The translations under genes and the position numbers were made by a program. The notes under the pieces are model-generated. The model had not been told where the DNA came from and searched no databases. It saw only the letters and a program-made list of their open reading frames with translations. This document shows, piece by piece, positions 7,056 to 15,279 of a stretch of 64,000 nucleotides of DNA; position 1 is the stretch's first letter, and each line of letters starts with the position of its first letter. Source of the DNA: VGBV01 sp963780395. GTDB taxonomy: Bacteria > Actinomycetota > Thermoleophilia > Solirubrobacterales > 70-9. The stretch spans positions 19,861 to 83,860 of the forward strand of contig CAWABY010000002.1 of NCBI GenBank assembly GCA_963780395.1. Direction: 5' to 3'.

Positions 7056-8422
7056 GGCTTCTTCCCGCCTGCGCCCGCCTGCGGCTCGGTCTCGGGCTGG
7101 TCGCTCGGGAGCGCCAGCCCGGTGTCTCCGGAGCCGCCGACCTCGGCCACCGGCCCACCGGCGCCGGGCCCGACCTCGGTCACCTCGACGAGCTCATCGA
7201 CCTCGGCCTGCAGCCTCGCTCCGAGCGCCGAGGAATCACCGATCAGCCAGACGTGGTTGTAGACCGCCCGGGTCGGGTCGTCCTCGAAGCCGGGCTTGAT
7301 GTCGAGCAGGAAGCTGCGCAATTCGGGTGAGAGCGTACCGGCGTCCTCGACCACCAGCAGCGGCCCCCATTTGCCGCTGGCCGAGAGCGGCGCCGCCGCG
7401 CCGGCGTCACCGGGCCTCGAGGCCGCCGCCAGCACGAGGCCGTGCCCGGGGTCGTTGATGTTCCAGCCGAAGCTGGCGTCGGCGTAGCGCGCAAAGGCGA
7501 TCGAGTTCGCCGCCGGACCCTGCTCGCCCACCCGCTGCACGCTGGGCGAGGCGCGCTCGATCTGGCGCACGACCTCCTCGGTGATCACGCTTTCCGGCCC
7601 CAGCACGTAGATCGGCACACCGCGGTGGCGGCCGAGGGCCTCGGCGGTGGCCTCGGGCAGCTCCTCGCGGCCGGCGAACAGGACCGGGTCGCCCGAGCGG
7701 GCGGCCCAGGCCGCGGCCGGCATCGCATAGGGAGCCTGCTCGGAGCTGGCGATGAGGATGTGCCCCGGATCGGACTTGAGCAGGCCCTGGCGCAGCTGAT
7801 CGATCGCGTTCGCCGCCTCGGCCGGGTTGTCTCCCGGCAGACTCTGGGTCACGTAGCCCTCGGGGGGCGCCACGTCGCCGACCGTGTAGACGGCGGCGTC
7901 GGCGGGGCCGGATCCGCCGCGGGGGTTGAGCTTCGCCAGCGCGTCTGCCGTCACCGCCGGCACCCCGCCCTCGTCACCGATCAGCACCGCGGCACGCACC
8001 GGCGGCCCCGCCAGGACCGACGCCGCGATCCCCGCCTGCCATTCGTCGGACCCGACCAAGATCGCCGCCTCGACCGGGTCGGCCGCCGAGGATGGGGGAT
8101 GGGTGGCGAGGGCGATCGCGGCGGCGTCGGTGGCGGCGTCGGGGCCGCCGACGCGGGTCGTGTTGCGGGTCGCGACCAGCGGGAATCCCAGCGGCCCGAC
8201 GGGCGCATCCGCGGCGTCGTCGGTCTCGACCGCGACCGTGACCACCCGGGTCTCGACCTCGGGCGCATCGTCGCCGGCGAGCGGGCCCGCCGTCAACAGC
8301 CAGAGCACCCCGACCACCCCGATCACTCCCCCGACGCCCGCGAGCACCCGCCGGTCGACCTTCCCCGGCAGGTCATGGCGCAGCCAATCGATCGAGCCTT
8401 GGATCGCGTCGGGCAGGCGCAA
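7052..8422 (-). CDS. membrane-anchored protein with cell-wall-binding-repeat-2-like segments
   Basis: About 456 residues. A short basic N-terminus is followed by one membrane helix (VLAGVGGVIGVVGVLWLLTAGPL) and an extracytoplasmic region. That region contains NTTRVGGPDAATDAAAIA and, about 190 residues later, VQRVGEQGPAANSIAFARYA; both resemble the RVGG-dR-x-TA-iA signature of the CWB2 repeat known from clostridial S-layer proteins. Between and after them lie Rossmann-like pieces (AAILVGSD, PIYVLGPESVI, HVWLIGDSSAL) typical of that repeat. Inference: a wall-associated protein. The start is TTG: the one at 8422 has a TAGGTT box eight bases upstream (8431-8436), whereas the in-frame TTG at 8431 would abut it. 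The C-terminus is low-complexity (Pro/Gly/Glu). Confidence 0.65.
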   Translation of the reverse strand: MRLPDAIQGSIDWLRHDLPGKVDRRVLAGVGGVIGVVGVLWLLTAGPLAGDDAPEVETRVVTVAVETDDAADAPVGPLGFPLVATRNTTRVGGPDAATDAAAIALATHPPSSAADPVEAAILVGSDEWQAGIAASVLAGPPVRAAVLIGDEGGVPAVTADALAKLNPRGGSGPADAAVYTVGDVAPPEGYVTQSLPGDNPAEAANAIDQLRQGLLKSDPGHILIASSEQAPYAMPAAAWAARSGDPVLFAGREELPEATAEALGRHRGVPIYVLGPESVITEEVVRQIERASPSVQRVGEQGPAANSIAFARYADASFGWNINDPGHGLVLAAASRPGDAGAAAPLSASGKWGPLLVVEDAGTLSPELRSFLLDIKPGFEDDPTRAVYNHVWLIGDSSALGARLQAEVDELVEVTEVGPGAGGPVAEVGGSGDTGLALPSDQPETEPQAGAGGKKP

Positions 8423-8503
8423 GGCCGCCAAACCTACCCGCGAGCGGTTCGCGAGGGCGCCGGGCGGCTTCCCATCCTGCGTCCCGACCTTGGGGTAAAC
8501 TGG

Positions 8504-8523
8504 CTGACTGACCAGTCAATCAG
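8504..8523. promoter_or_regulatory. TetR-like operator before the acyl-CoA dehydrogenase gene
   Basis: CTGACTGACCAGTCAATCAG is an imperfect palindrome (16 of 20 positions symmetric). It lies just downstream of a possible -10 box TAAACT (8496-8501) and between two divergent genes. The wider 8501-8521 sequence is nearly identical to 1724-1744 before the thiolase gene. Confidence 0.65.
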
Positions 8524-8544
8524 CGGCCAACGGGAGGCCCAGGC

Positions 8545-9801
8545 ATGGATTTCGCGCTGAACGATGAGCAGAGGGAGTTCAAGGACTACGCCAGGCGCTT
8601 CTCGCGCGAGGTGATCCGCCCCGTCGCGGACAAGCACGACCGCGAGGAGAGCACTCCCTGGGACGCCATCAAGCAAGCCCGGAAATGGGGCCTGAACGGC
8701 CTCGACTACCTGCGGCGGACCGGCGCTGACCCCGACGGCCAGCTTGGCATCATCGCCGCCGAGGAGATGCACTGGGGCTGCGCCGGCATCGCGCTCGCGA
8801 TCAACGGCTCGGGCCTCGCGGCCGCGGGCCTGGCCGCCTCCGGGACGCCCGAGCAGATCGCCCGCTGGGTGCCGCAGTGCTTCGGCACCGACGAGGAGAT
8901 CAAGCTCGGCGCCTACGCAGTGACCGAGCCCCAGGCGGGCTCCGACGTGAAGAGCCTCCGCACCACCGCCAAGCTCGATGGGGACGAGTGGGTCCTGAAC
9001 GGCACCAAGGTCTTCATCACCAACGGCGGCATCGCCGACGTGCACGTCGTCGTCGCCACCGTGGACCCCGAGCTCGGCCATCGCGGCCAGGCCTCGTTCG
9101 TGATCGGTCCCGAGACCCCGGGATTGCGCGAGGGCAAGAAGGAGAGCAAGATCGGGATCCGCGCCAGCCACACGGCCGAGGTGATCCTGGAGGACTGCCG
9201 CATCCCGGGCGACCAGCTGCTGGGCGGCATGGACAAGCTCAACACGAAGCTGGAGCGCGCGCGCTCAGGCCAGAAGGCCGGCTCCTCGGGCGCGCTGGCG
9301 ACCTTCGAGATGACTCGGCCGATCGTCGGCGCCTCGGCGCTCGGCATCGCCCAGGCCGCCTACGAGTGGACCCTGGAGTACCTGGACGGCCAGACCGTCG
9401 AGGGCGGCACACCGGCGCTCTCCGAGCAGCGCATCCAGCAGGTGCTGGCCGACGTCGCCACCGAGATCGACTCGGCGCGGCTGCTGGTCCAGCGCGCGTC
9501 ATGGATGGGGCGCAACGGGATGCCGATGACCGGCGGCCAGGGCTCGATGTCGAAGCTCAAGGCGGGCGACGTGACCATGTGGGCGACGACCACCCTGATG
9601 GACCTGGTCGGCCCCTATGCGCAGACGACCGAATGCCCCCTGGAGAAGTGGTTCCGCGACGCGAAGATCTACCAGCTGTTCGAGGGCACCGCCCAGGTGC
9701 AGCGCCTGGTGATCTCGCGGATGCAGGCCAAGGAGTACCGCGAGCGCCTGGAGTGGGCCTCGGAGGTCGCCGCACAGGCGGCGACCCCCGTCGCCGCCTA
9801 G
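8545..9801 (+). CDS. acyl-CoA dehydrogenase
   Basis: A 418-residue flavoprotein of normal family length. Signatures: the FAD/substrate loop YAVTEPQAGSDVKS, the strand NGTKVFITNGGIADV, SKIGIRASHTAEV, and the C-terminal QLFEGTAQVQRLVISRM, whose Glu is the catalytic base in medium-chain-type enzymes. It oxidises acyl-CoA to trans-2-enoyl-CoA and passes electrons to ETF in the cytoplasm. ATG with a GGGAGG ribosome site. The palindromic operator at 8504-8523 suggests repression until acyl-CoA is present, shared with the thiolase at 1.8 kb. Chain-length preference is unknown. Confidence 0.93.
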   Translation: MDFALNDEQREFKDYARRFSREVIRPVADKHDREESTPWDAIKQARKWGLNGLDYLRRTGADPDGQLGIIAAEEMHWGCAGIALAINGSGLAAAGLAASGTPEQIARWVPQCFGTDEEIKLGAYAVTEPQAGSDVKSLRTTAKLDGDEWVLNGTKVFITNGGIADVHVVVATVDPELGHRGQASFVIGPETPGLREGKKESKIGIRASHTAEVILEDCRIPGDQLLGGMDKLNTKLERARSGQKAGSSGALATFEMTRPIVGASALGIAQAAYEWTLEYLDGQTVEGGTPALSEQRIQQVLADVATEIDSARLLVQRASWMGRNGMPMTGGQGSMSKLKAGDVTMWATTTLMDLVGPYAQTTECPLEKWFRDAKIYQLFEGTAQVQRLVISRMQAKEYRERLEWASEVAAQAATPVAA

Positions 9802-9860
9802 GCGTCGCCTGCGCACGCACGGGCTGCAACGGCTCTCGCGGCCGGTTTAGGGCGCCTGCC

Positions 9861-9866
9861 TATGCT
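9861..9866 (+). promoter_or_regulatory. -10 box TATGCT for the M23 peptidase gene
   Basis: TATGCT lies nine bases before the ATG at 9876, with no ribosome-binding sequence between. A transcript starting about seven bases after the box would begin at or next to the start codon. Confidence 0.5.
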
Positions 9867-9875
9867 CAGGGCGCA

Positions 9876-11009
9876 ATGGAGAAACGACTCACGGTCGCGC
9901 TCTGCGCAGCCGCAATCGCGGTCGCGCTGGGCATCCTCGGTGCGGGCAGCGCGCCCGCGCAGTCGCAGAGCCTGCAGCAGCAGCTGAGCGAGACCGAGGC
10001 GAAGCTGTCGGCCGCCGACAGGCGCGAGGGCGTGCTGACCACGGAGATCTCCGCCGTCTCCGAGCAGATCTCGACCCTGCAGACACAGGTCGCCGATCTT
10101 CGCAACAGGGAGGCGATCCTGCGGGCCGAGCTGGAGCAGAAGCAGGCGGAGCTGCAGGAGGCCCAGACCCGGCTGGAGGAGCTTCGCGACCGCCTCAGCC
10201 GGGCGATCGACATCCTCGAAGGGCGGCTGGTCGCGATCTACAAGTCGGGCGAGCCCGACCTGCTCAGCGTCGTGCTCGAGGCCGACGGGTTCGACGACCT
10301 GCTGGAGCGAACCGAGTACCTGCAGAGGTTCGAGGACCAGGACTCCTCGATCGTCGGCCGCGTGCGCAAGCTGCGCGACGAGATGCGGGCGACGGTGACG
10401 GCGGTGAAGGCGGCTCGCGACTCGATCGCGGAGCGCAAGCAGGAGCTGGAGCGGATCCGCGCCGACCTCGAGCAGCGCAGCGCCGAGCTGGCCGCCGCCC
10501 GCGAGCAGCAGCAGGCGGCCCTGTCGGATGTGCGCGACCAGCAGAAGCAGCTCGAGGGCGACCTCTCCGACATCTCGGCCGAGATCGAGGAGCAACTGGG
10601 GTCATTGGGGGGCGAGACGCTCCCCGCGGGCCCGATCCAGGGAGGCCAGAGCGGCTTCATCTGGCCCGTCAACGGCCCGGTCACCTCCGGCTTCGGAATG
10701 CGCTGGGGCCGGATGCACGAGGGCATCGACATCGGGGTGCCCTCCGGCACGCCCATCCGAGCCGCGAAGTCCGGCACGATCGTGCTCGCGTCCGCCTACG
10801 GCGGCTATGGGAACTACACCTGCATCAGCCACGGCGGCGGGCTCTCCACCTGCTACGCCCACCAATCCCGCTTCGCCCGTACCTCCGGCTCGATCAGCCA
10901 GGGCTCGATCCTGGGCTACGTCGGCTGCACGGGCCACTGCTTCGGCGATCACCTGCATTTCGAGGTCCGCGTGAACGGCTCTGCGGTGGACCCCCTCGGC
11001 TACCTCTAG
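9876..11009 (+). CDS. secreted M23-family murein hydrolase with coiled coil
   Basis: A 377-residue protein of the EnvC/NlpD type. It has a signal peptide (residues 1-27, ending near APAQ) and a long coiled coil (about 30-235) rich in Gln/Glu/Arg, with the marker AIYKSGEPDLLSVVLEADGF. The C-terminal peptidase M23 domain shows GFGMRWGRMHEGIDIGVPSG (zinc His and Asp) and GHCFGDHLHFEVR (HxH motif). All M23 zinc ligands appear present, so it is probably an active peptidoglycan endopeptidase rather than an EnvC-like activator only. The coiled coil suggests contact with a division complex such as FtsEX, which is not in the window. The start is supported by the signal peptide and the -10 box at 9861. 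Confidence 0.9.
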   Translation: MEKRLTVALCAAAIAVALGILGAGSAPAQSQSLQQQLSETEAKLSAADRREGVLTTEISAVSEQISTLQTQVADLRNREAILRAELEQKQAELQEAQTRLEELRDRLSRAIDILEGRLVAIYKSGEPDLLSVVLEADGFDDLLERTEYLQRFEDQDSSIVGRVRKLRDEMRATVTAVKAARDSIAERKQELERIRADLEQRSAELAAAREQQQAALSDVRDQQKQLEGDLSDISAEIEEQLGSLGGETLPAGPIQGGQSGFIWPVNGPVTSGFGMRWGRMHEGIDIGVPSGTPIRAAKSGTIVLASAYGGYGNYTCISHGGGLSTCYAHQSRFARTSGSISQGSILGYVGCTGHCFGDHLHFEVRVNGSAVDPLGYL

Positions 11010-11124
11010 ATTCGTGGCGGAAATGCCGATAATGCACGTATAGCCCGCAAATTCCGTACGAATGGCCAGTACGGGGGATGGAGGGGCTAGAGTTTGTAGC
11101 GCTCAAGACCGAGGACTAGGACAC

Positions 11125-11816
11125 ATGCAGGCACGGACGCCGGACAGCCTTGAGTCCCCGAGTGGGGCTACGGGCAACGGCAAAACAGCACAGAGCTACA
11201 TCGCGGGAATCGGCGCCAGCGGCGCCCTTCTCGCCGGCGCGGTCGTGACTTTCGTGTTCCTGGTCGGCACGGTCTCCTTCGAAGTCTGGCCCGCTGCCTC
11301 CAACGGCGACGGCCGCACCGATTCCCTCGGGGTCGCCGAGCTCAGCAGCGGCGGCGACGGATCCGCCGGCGCATCGCTCGGGGCGACCGTCGCCCTGATC
11401 GCCGACGCGGTTCCCTCCCCCTCCCCTCCCCCCAGGCCGTCGCCTCCAAGGCGGCTGCCCCCAAGGCCACCGGCGGGCTCGAGGGCCAGGGCGGCGGCTC
11501 GGACGACGGCTCCGGCGGCACCGACGGTGGCAGCGGCGGCAGCACCGGCGGCGGCTCCGACGGCGGCACCGCCGGCGGCGACCCGGGCGGCGACCCAGGC
11601 TCCGGCGGCGGCGACAACGACGAGAGCGATCGCCCCACCGCCTCCAACCCCCGTCCGGACCGCGGCAACGGCAACGGCAACGGCAATGGCAATGGCAATG
11701 GCAACGGCAACGGCAACGGCTCCAACGGCAACGGCACTGCGACGACCCCGCCGGGCACCGGCGCCGGCGACGGCTCGGATCGGCCCTCCGCCGGTGACCG
11801 AGGCCGCGGGCGCTAG
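11125..11816 (+). CDS. membrane protein with Gly/Ser/Asn-repeat tail, apparent frameshift
   Basis: No family recognised. From the ATG at 11125 the frame gives a hydrophilic N-terminus, one membrane helix (SGALLAGAVVTFVFLVGTV) and an extracytoplasmic stretch. A C-rich tract at 11413-11433 follows. The natural continuation lies in the next frame (AVASKAAAPKATGGLEGQ, then Gly/Ser/Asp-rich sequence, then nineteen alternating Gly-Asn codons, ending at TAG 11814-11816). In the original frame the same DNA gives an implausible Pro/Ala/Arg run, and adding one C would join the parts. This is either a homopolymer error or a phase-variable/mutated gene. The tail looks like a flexible wall-spanning linker. 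The stop abuts the convergent hydrolase gene. Confidence 0.55.
11664..11720 (+). repeat. hexanucleotide tandem repeat GGCAAY encoding poly(Gly-Asn)
   Basis: Nine and a half copies of GGCAAC/GGCAAT in frame, encoding alternating Gly-Asn. AAC and AAT copies alternate in blocks (three AAC, three AAT, three AAC), which suggests expansion by block duplication. Slippage here would change length by two residues per unit without breaking the frame. Confidence 0.9.
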
Positions 11817-12581
11817 TCAGCGCCCGGCCAGCCTCTTTCCCAGCCACCCCAGGGCCACCCCTTGAAGCTCGACGTCGTGCTGCACCGAGCGATGGTCGCC
11901 GCCCGGGACCAGGATCAGCTTGCGCGGCTCCGGGGCGCGGTCATACAGCTCCTCGGACCACTCCGAGGGAACCTGGTCGTCCCCCTCGGCGTGCAGCAGG
12001 ATCAGCGGCTGGTCGCGTAGCCGCGAGACCGCCTCCCGCAGGTCGTTGGCTGCGAGCCAGGCCTCCAGCGCCAGGGGGCCTTCGACCCGCATCTCCAGCT
12101 CATCCCTGCGTAGCCCGCGTGCGAGGCCGTCCTCGCTCGCCGGGCAGACGGCGATCACGCCGGCGACCTGCGGGGTGAGCGCGGCCGCGTGGATCGCGAG
12201 GAAGCCGCCCATGCTCGATCCGCGCACCGCGACCCTGTGGGGATCGACACCCTCGTGGGCGCCCAATAGGCCGGCCATGGAGATCACGTCCTCGACCGCC
12301 CCGGCCGACATCGCCCCCTCCGACTCCCCGTGCCCTCGCGCGTCGAAGGCGAGGGCGGCCCAGCCGTTGGCCGCCGCGAGCCTGGCGAAGTCGGCGTGGT
12401 TCTCCTTGCGCGAGCCGGCGCCGTGACAGATCACGATCCCGGGCCATGGCGGCGGGGGCAGGGGCCGGGTGGCGGCCCCACGCCGATTCTCGGGACCGCC
12501 GGGATCAGGCAGCCACAGTGCGTAGGCCAGCCCCTGGTGGCGGTCTTCGTGGTCGGGGCGGCGTGGCGGTGGATGCTCCAT
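11817..12581 (-). CDS. alpha/beta hydrolase (dienelactone-hydrolase/peptidase-like)
   Basis: About 254 residues. The motifs are oxyanion segment IVICHGAGSRKENH, AFDARGHGESEG, nucleophile elbow GSSMGG, acid Asp in HAEGDDQVP, and catalytic His in VPGGDHRSVQHD. It is a soluble serine hydrolase of the BAAT/acyl-CoA-thioesterase or DLH-like group; the substrate is unknown. The start could be the ATG at 12581 or an in-frame GTG at 12596. The ATG is preferred because GAGAAT lies seven bases before it, in keeping with the short-leader pattern in this window. Divergent from lysA, convergent with the Gly/Asn-repeat gene. Confidence 0.82.
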   Translation of the reverse strand: MEHPPPRRPDHEDRHQGLAYALWLPDPGGPENRRGAATRPLPPPPWPGIVICHGAGSRKENHADFARLAAANGWAALAFDARGHGESEGAMSAGAVEDVISMAGLLGAHEGVDPHRVAVRGSSMGGFLAIHAAALTPQVAGVIAVCPASEDGLARGLRRDELEMRVEGPLALEAWLAANDLREAVSRLRDQPLILLHAEGDDQVPSEWSEELYDRAPEPRKLILVPGGDHRSVQHDVELQGVALGWLGKRLAGR

Positions 12582-12665
12582 CGCCCCTATTCTCACCGCG
12601 CTGGCCGGTTCTGCCCACCTTCGCCCGCGCCGCCGAGCGCGTTGTCGTCAGAATTGACGCTCGGG

Positions 12666-13991
12666 ATGGCACCGCCAGCCGACAACCGGGGGACGGTCGC
12701 GTCCGCGACCGACCCGATCGCCGCCTCGCCGGTCTATCCGGCGGGCTCGCGCGTGAACGAGGCGGGACACCTGGAGATCGCCGGCTGCGACCTGGTCGAG
12801 CTGGCGCGGGAGTTCGGCACCCCCGCGTACATCTACGCCGAGGACGACATACGGGCCCGCGCGGCCGAGTACGTGCGCGCCTTCAGAGAGCGCAGCGACG
12901 ACTTCGAGGTCATCTACGCCAGCAAGGCCTTGCCGGCGACGGCCGCCTACAGGCTGCTGAGGGACGAGGGCCTGTCGGTCGATGTCGCCTCCGGTGGCGA
13001 GCTGCGGATGGCGCTCGCCGCCGGCTTCGAGCCCCACCGCATCCACCTGCACGGCAACAACAAGACCCAACGCGAACTGGAGTATGCGTTCGACACAGGC
13101 GTCGGGCACCTGGTCCTGGACTCCTTCGACGAGATCGAGCGGGCGGAGCGCCTGCTCGACCGTCCCCAGCGCGTGCTGATCCGCATCACTCCGGGGGTCG
13201 TGGCGTCGACCCATTCCTACATCCAGACCGGCCAGGAGGACTCTAAGTTCGGCTTCGGGCTGGCCGACGGGCTGGCCGAGCAGGCGGTACGACGTGTGCG
13301 GGACTCCGAGCACCTCGAGCTGGTCGGGCTGCACGCGCACATCGGCTCGCAGATCTTCGACCTCGAGGCCTACACCAAGGCGATCGAGGTTTTGGCCGAC
13401 TTCACCCGCGCGGTGGATCTGCAGCCTGAGCTGCTCAACGTCGGTGGCGGGCTCGGCATCGCCTACCTGGAGGGCGATCAGCCGCCCGCGATCGAGGACT
13501 ACGTGGACGTCAAGGTCCGCGGCATAGAGCGGGTCTTCGACCCTACGCCCAGGGTCGCGATCGAGCCCGGACGCTCGCTGGTCGGCAACGCCGGGGTCAC
13601 CGCCTACCGCGTCGGCACGGTCAAGGAGATCCCCGGCGTCCGCACCTACGTCGCCGTCGACGGCGGCATGAGCGACAACATGCGGCCGATGCTCTACGAC
13701 GCCCGCTACGAGGCCGTGATCGCGGATCGCGCGGGCGAGGCCCGCGAAACCGAGGCGACGATCGCAGGCATGCACTGCGAGTCGGGCGACGTGCTGATCC
13801 GCGACGTGATGATCGCCGCCCCCAGGGTCGGGGACGTGCTGGTCACGCCGGCCACCGGCGCCTACGGGCACGCGATGGCGAGCAACTACAACGGCGTGCC
13901 GCGGCCCCCGGTGCTGTTCTGCCGCGATGGCGAGGCGCGCGTGGTCGTGCGCCGCGAGACCTGGGACGACCTGCTCTCGCGGGACGCCTAG
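12666..13991 (+). CDS. lysA: diaminopimelate decarboxylase
   Basis: A 441-residue PLP enzyme of fold type III. The PLP lysine is in VIYASKALPA (Lys87). Then come LHGNNK, GLHAHIGSQIFD, the glycine loop LNVGGGLGIAY, IEPGRSLVGNAG, and MHCESGDVL, whose Cys comes from the partner subunit's active site. It converts meso-diaminopimelate to lysine and CO2, the last step of lysine synthesis. It is followed two bases later by hom, then thrC and thrB, forming an aspartate-family block. ATG chosen at 12666, with CAGAAT eleven bases upstream; the frame is open further but lies in the divergent gene's region. The N-terminus is about 25 residues longer than typical. Confidence 0.95.
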   Translation: MAPPADNRGTVASATDPIAASPVYPAGSRVNEAGHLEIAGCDLVELAREFGTPAYIYAEDDIRARAAEYVRAFRERSDDFEVIYASKALPATAAYRLLRDEGLSVDVASGGELRMALAAGFEPHRIHLHGNNKTQRELEYAFDTGVGHLVLDSFDEIERAERLLDRPQRVLIRITPGVVASTHSYIQTGQEDSKFGFGLADGLAEQAVRRVRDSEHLELVGLHAHIGSQIFDLEAYTKAIEVLADFTRAVDLQPELLNVGGGLGIAYLEGDQPPAIEDYVDVKVRGIERVFDPTPRVAIEPGRSLVGNAGVTAYRVGTVKEIPGVRTYVAVDGGMSDNMRPMLYDARYEAVIADRAGEARETEATIAGMHCESGDVLIRDVMIAAPRVGDVLVTPATGAYGHAMASNYNGVPRPPVLFCRDGEARVVVRRETWDDLLSRDA

Positions 13992-13993
13992 CC

Positions 13994-15266
13994 GTGGCCG
14001 CCAAGTCAAAGCGAGCCCCGGCGAAGCCGAAGAGCAAGGGCCGGAAGCCCGTCTACGTGGGAATCCTGGGCAAGGGCACCGTCGGCGGGGCGTTTGAGCA
14101 GCTGCTGACCGAACGAGCCAAGATGCTCGAGGAGGTCGCCGGCCGCCCGGCGAAGGTGACCGGCGTGCTCGGCCGCAAGCAGGGCGACTTCGACGAGATC
14201 CTCGCCGCCAGCGACGTCATCGTGGAGCTGATCGGCGGCATCGAGCCAGCCCGCAAGTACGTGACCCGCGCCCTGCGCGAGGGGCGCCACGTGGTCACCG
14301 CCAACAAGCAGCTCATCGCCCAGCATGGCGAAGAGCTGGTCGCGGCCGCCAAGGAGGGCGGCGCGCAGCTTCGCTTCGAGGCCGCCGTGGCCGGCGCGAT
14401 CCCGGTGATCAGGGTGATCCAGGAGAGCCTGGGCGCGATCCCGATCGAGAAGGTGTTCGGGATCGTCAACGGCACCACCAACTACATCCTCACCGAGATG
14501 AGCCGGGGCGGCCTCTCCTACGAGCAGGCGCTGAAGCAGGCCCAGGAGCTGGGCTACGCCGAGGCCGATCCCAGCGACGACGTCGGCGGCGCGGACGCCG
14601 CGGCGAAGATGGCGATCCTGGCGCGCCTCGCGTTCGGCGCCCCGGTGGAGCTGGACGACGTCCCCTACGAGGGCATCGAGCGGATCAGCCCCGACGACCT
14701 CTCCTACGCCAAGGAGCTGGGCCTGTCGCTGAAGCTGCTGGGGGTCGCCGAGCGCGTCGGCAAGAAGGAGGTCAGCGTCCGGGTCTTCCCCTGCTTCCTC
14801 TACCCGGGCCACCCGCTGGCCCCGATCGCGGGACCGTTCAACGCCGTCATGGTCGAGGCGCCGACGATCACCGAGATCACCATGTCGGGGCCCGGCGCCG
14901 GCGGCCCCGAGACCGCCTCGGCCGTCCTCGGGGACCTCGTCTCGGTCATCTCCGGGGGCTCTCCTCTGTTCGAGGAGAACTCCAGGCTCGGCATCGCCAA
15001 GGACGTGGAGTCGGCCTTCTACCTGCACCTCGAGGTCGAGGACCGCCACGGCGTGCTCGCCAAGATCGCGGAGATCCTGGGCGAGAACGAGGTCTCGGTC
15101 CGCAGCGTCGTGCAGCGCGGGCATGGGGGACGACGCGCGGCTGGTGATGGTCATGCACGAGGTCTCGGAGCGGAGGTTCGAGGCGGCCCTCAAGAAGATC
15201 GCCAAGCTCAAGTTCCTGCGCGCGGCACCTCGCGCGATCCGGGTGATCGAGGAAGAGTTCGGCTAG
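13994..15266 (+). CDS. hom: homoserine dehydrogenase with C-terminal ACT domain, apparent frameshift
   Basis: Reduces aspartate-semialdehyde to homoserine, the branch point to threonine and methionine. From the GTG at 13994 there is a basic N-terminal extension, then the NAD(P) motif GILGKGTVGGAFEQ. These are followed by VTANKQLIAQHG, NGTTNYILTEM, ADPSDDVGGADAAAKMAIL, and an ACT domain beginning HLEVEDRHGVLAKIAEILGE. Near 15117-15130 the frame must shift by one base: the ACT domain continues as MGDDARLVMVMHEVSERRF and ends IRVIEEEFG at 15266 in the next frame. Removing one base restores a full 423-residue protein. The unshifted frame gives an Arg/Gly-rich tail that runs into thrC. Probably a sequence error in a G-rich run, but a true mutation would remove the regulatory ACT end. 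Confidence 0.88.
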
Positions 15267-15279
15267 CGATGGCTGCCCC

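Noticed and set aside
11640..11740. Regular GGCAAC/GGCAAT repeats as a possible CRISPR or satellite
   Set aside because: Units are six bases with no spacers and stay in frame as Gly-Asn codons, so it is a coding repeat.
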